From: Domibacillus aminovorans
Lineage (GTDB): Bacteria; Bacillota; Bacilli; Bacillales; Domibacillaceae
Reading direction: 5' to 3'
Assembly (NCBI RefSeq): GCF_001643235.1
Contig: NZ_LQWY01000044.1
Location: 1 to 64,000, forward strand
Length of the DNA: 64,000 nucleotides
A program made the translations under genes and the position numbers. Positions 62,242 to 64,000 of the stretch are shown here, piece by piece; positions within the stretch are counted from its first letter, which is position 1; each line of letters opens with the position of its first letter. The notes under the pieces were generated by a model, which saw only the letters and a list, made by a program, of their open reading frames with translations, searched no databases and had not been told where the DNA came from.

Positions 62242-63157
62242 TAGATTCAGCTCCTTCTGCAAGACGAGGGCCTGTCCGGCTCGTAATATCCGCATTCACT
62301 TCAATGACTTCTTTATTTTTCACTGCATTCACGTTATCCCAGCCTTCGCGCGTCAATACGCCATCAACCGCGTTTTCCACGTAAGAGCCGTAATTCAGTA
62401 AAATAACATCTGGATTTTTTTCAATTACCGCTTCTTCCGTTACTTGCGGCCATCCTTCTTGATCTGCCATTGTGTTTTCAACGTTGATCAGCTCAAAAAT
62501 TTCATTTAGATATGTGCCTTTTCCTGCTGTATAAAGTGTTGGATCAACTTCAAAAAAGACACTTTTCACGTCTTCTTCTTTAATAGAAGCGGCTTTTTCT
62601 TCAAGCGCCGCAAAATCCGCTTTTAATTCTTTTACTTCCGTTTCAGCTTCTGCTGCTGTCCCGGTTGCTTCTCCAATTAATTCAAACGAATTGTACATTT
62701 CAGCGATGCTATCCGCGTTATTAATGACAAGGACATCGATGCCTGCTTCGCGAAGCTGCTGAACACCTGTTTCAGAAGCGGCACCGGCAGAATCATGCGC
62801 CAAAACAAGATCCGGATCAAGGCTAATAATTTTTTCGACGTTAAACTCCATGCCGCCGACTTTTTCTTTTGTTTGTACATCTTCCGGATATGTATCATTA
62901 TCCGATACACCAACGATTTCTTCACCAAGACCTAATTCGTACACGATCTCCGTATTGCTTGGTGCTAATGTGACAATGCGTTTTGGTGCCGCTTCAATTT
63001 CGACTTCATTACCGTCCGCCCCTGTTACTATAACAGGAAATCCAGCTGTTTCTTCTGTCTTTGTTTCCTTATTTTCTTTAGTAGGTGCCTCTTCTTCCGC
63101 ACCGCAGCCTGCAAGCAATGCCGCTGATATTCCTAATGCCAGCCATGATTTTTTCAT
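62204..63157 (-). CDS. btuF: cobalamin/cobinamide-binding lipoprotein BtuF
   Basis: A 317-aa substrate-binding lipoprotein of the ABC importer. The start MKKSWLALGISAALLAG has an AAAGGGGG RBS; an open frame of 12 more codons upstream has none. The lipobox is LLAGC with Cys18. The periplasmic-binding fold of the BtuF/FhuD type is shown by PKRIVTLAPSNTEIVYELGL and EKIISLDPDLVLAHDS. It is the first gene of the operon, directly behind the cobalamin riboswitch. Confidence 0.94.
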   Translation of the reverse strand: MKKSWLALGISAALLAGCGAEEEAPTKENKETKTEETAGFPVIVTGADGNEVEIEAAPKRIVTLAPSNTEIVYELGLGEEIVGVSDNDTYPEDVQTKEKVGGMEFNVEKIISLDPDLVLAHDSAGAASETGVQQLREAGIDVLVINNADSIAEMYNSFELIGEATGTAAEAETEVKELKADFAALEEKAASIKEEDVKSVFFEVDPTLYTAGKGTYLNEIFELINVENTMADQEGWPQVTEEAVIEKNPDVILLNYGSYVENAVDGVLTREGWDNVNAVKNKEVIEVNADITSRTGPRLAEGAESIAEAVYPDVFAQ

Positions 63158-63187
63158 CAATAATTCCCCCTTTTTTCGGAAAATAAA

Positions 63188-63440
63188 AAACACCTCTACG
63201 TGATAGAGGTGTATGAAAGACAGTCAGACCCGTCCGTCACACCACCTATCCGCGCAGGTTGTCGGTGCATCGTTCCAAGGCAGGTCTCCTGGCTCATGGT
63301 CATCGTAAAAAACGTCTTCCCGTGTGTTTACACAGTGACATCGTGTCTTTTACTCCCATTTACAGTGGCGGGACCGCGCTGGAATTTCACCAGCTTCCCT
63401 TTTAAGAAACCGCTATTCGCAGCTTCACCTAGATACGTTC
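63188..63440 (-). ncRNA. cobalamin riboswitch with terminator
   Basis: On the minus strand the B12 box AGCCAGGAGACCTGCC (63279-63294) is intact. The upstream aptamer elements (GAAGCTG near 63420 and GGGAA-GGTGAAATTCC-like parts at 63380-63403) are in order. A terminator, ACACCTCT-ATCACGT-AGAGGTGT plus T6, ends at 63188, just before the btuF RBS. When B12 is plentiful transcription of the 13-gene operon should stop. Confidence 0.95.
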
Positions 63441-63590
63441 ATATGTATGTTTTCCGTCATGTTTCATTATACATGAAAAAAGAGAAAGGTTATTTTTTCA
63501 GAAAATTCAGCTTTATATAAAAATTATATGTTTATTATCTATGAAAAAGTGGAACATGTTTAGTAACGATAAAGAATGGAGGCGTTTATA

Positions 63591-63764
63591 GTGGGTCCCT
63601 TAACAGTAATTATTCTTTTTCTGATTATTATGGTCGTTGGATTCTTTTTCGTTTATTTTCTCCGTGACTCATTTGATTTCAGTGACTCGAACCGGATTGA
63701 TAAATTTCCGGACAATAATGACAGCTATTTCAACCAAGATTCATCATATGAACAAAAATTGTAA
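63591..63764 (+). CDS. small membrane protein, 57 aa
   Basis: A small protein with one N-terminal membrane helix (PLTVIILFLIIMVVGFFFVY) and a charged, asparagine- and aspartate-rich tail (SNRIDKFPDNNDSYFNQDS). ATGGAGG at 63576 is the RBS; the GTG at 63591 is the best start. No family recognised. It is divergent from the corrinoid operon and ends in its own terminator. Confidence 0.6.
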   Translation: MGPLTVIILFLIIMVVGFFFVYFLRDSFDFSDSNRIDKFPDNNDSYFNQDSSYEQKL

Positions 63765-63773
63765 TGTGACCGC

Positions 63774-63801
63774 CTGTCTATTATGGACAGGTTTTTTTAT
63801 T
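63774..63801 (+). terminator. terminator of the small membrane protein gene
   Basis: CCTGTC-TATTAT-GGACAGG followed by T7. Confidence 0.88.
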
Positions 63802-63874
63802 TGAAAGGAACAGAACATACTCTTAAAATTATTTTCCTATCCTGTTTCTACATCCAATATCACGGGAAAAACCG

Positions 63875-63994
63875 GTGAAAGATTCATTAATTAAATTTGG
63901 GTTATCTGAAGAAGACGCAGAGAACTATCACAGGGAGTTCGCAAAAGAAAAAGTGCTGCTCGTCATAGACGAACAGCCTCCCGGTACCGTATAA
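63875..63994 (+). pseudogene. possible fragment of a YflT-like stress protein
   Basis: A 39-codon frame: KDSLIKFGLSEEDAENYHRE, then FAKEKVLLVIDEQPPGTV and a stop. The pattern (G-S-E-E-A-x-x-Y ... K-V-L-L-V-D) is like the C-terminal half of YflT-type general stress proteins. It begins with GTG without an RBS, so it is either a remnant or its frame was cut. The right edge of the window is 6 bp further. Confidence 0.35.
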
Positions 63995-64000
63995 ATAATG

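Overview
The window is a stretch of a Bacillaceae-type (Firmicutes, Bacillales) chromosome. The evidence is AGGAGG-type ribosome binding sites, GTG/TTG starts, sigma-A promoters with 17-bp spacers, S-box and cobalamin riboswitches, and close relatives of Bacillus genes (gltC-gltAB, mreBH, yitJ, lplJ, queF, katE). All calls come from reading the sequence; no database search was run.

Layout. 1-3.2 kb: nitric-oxide detoxification pair hmp/nsrR, divergent, with two NsrR-like operators between them, then aminopeptidase ampS. 3.14-5.86 kb: a decayed integrative element in the 3' end of ampS, bounded by 57-bp direct repeats. It holds an internally deleted tyrosine integrase, a MerR/DUF3967-like gene, a wrecked CopZ-type metallochaperone gene, a broken acetyltransferase gene and an intact HNH-like zinc protein. 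5.9-13 kb: gltC and gltAB (glutamate synthase) with a consensus GltC box. 13-18.6 kb: LysR/YeiH pair, argF with a candidate ARG box, mreBH and a drug/metabolite exporter. 18.6-20.6 kb: GntR-controlled ABC transporter operon. 20.6-26.2 kb: SAM riboswitch, yitJ and B12-dependent metH. 26.2-31.2 kb: MMPL exporter with TetR regulator, cold-shock protein, MFS exporter. 31.2-33.9 kb: an AT-rich area of gene remnants and orphan genes. 34-49.3 kb: housekeeping and stress genes (queF, thioredoxin-like, carbonic anhydrase, katE, cell-wall amidase, lplJ, LysR, acyl-CoA thioesterase, aspA, DUF1836, hemolysin III, PH-domain protein, dhaKLM). 49.3-52.1 kb: a lipoprotein and a large FapA-like protein. 52.2-63.5 kb: a 13-gene minus-strand corrinoid salvage operon under one cobalamin riboswitch.

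How it fits together. The corrinoid operon imports cobinamide or B12 (BtuFCD), remodels it (CbiZ, CbiB, CobD, CobQ), adenosylates it (PduO type), activates it (CobU), brings in and phosphorylates alpha-ribazole (CblT/CblS) and joins the halves (CobS/CobC). No early corrin-ring genes are in the window, so it reads as salvage and late assembly. One obvious consumer is MetH, which lies in the same window under a SAM riboswitch.

The most unusual parts are the decayed element at ampS, the remnant-rich 31-34 kb area, an exact 20-bp-period degenerate repeat after gltB, duplicated covarying hairpins after argF, and the long overlapping corrinoid operon.
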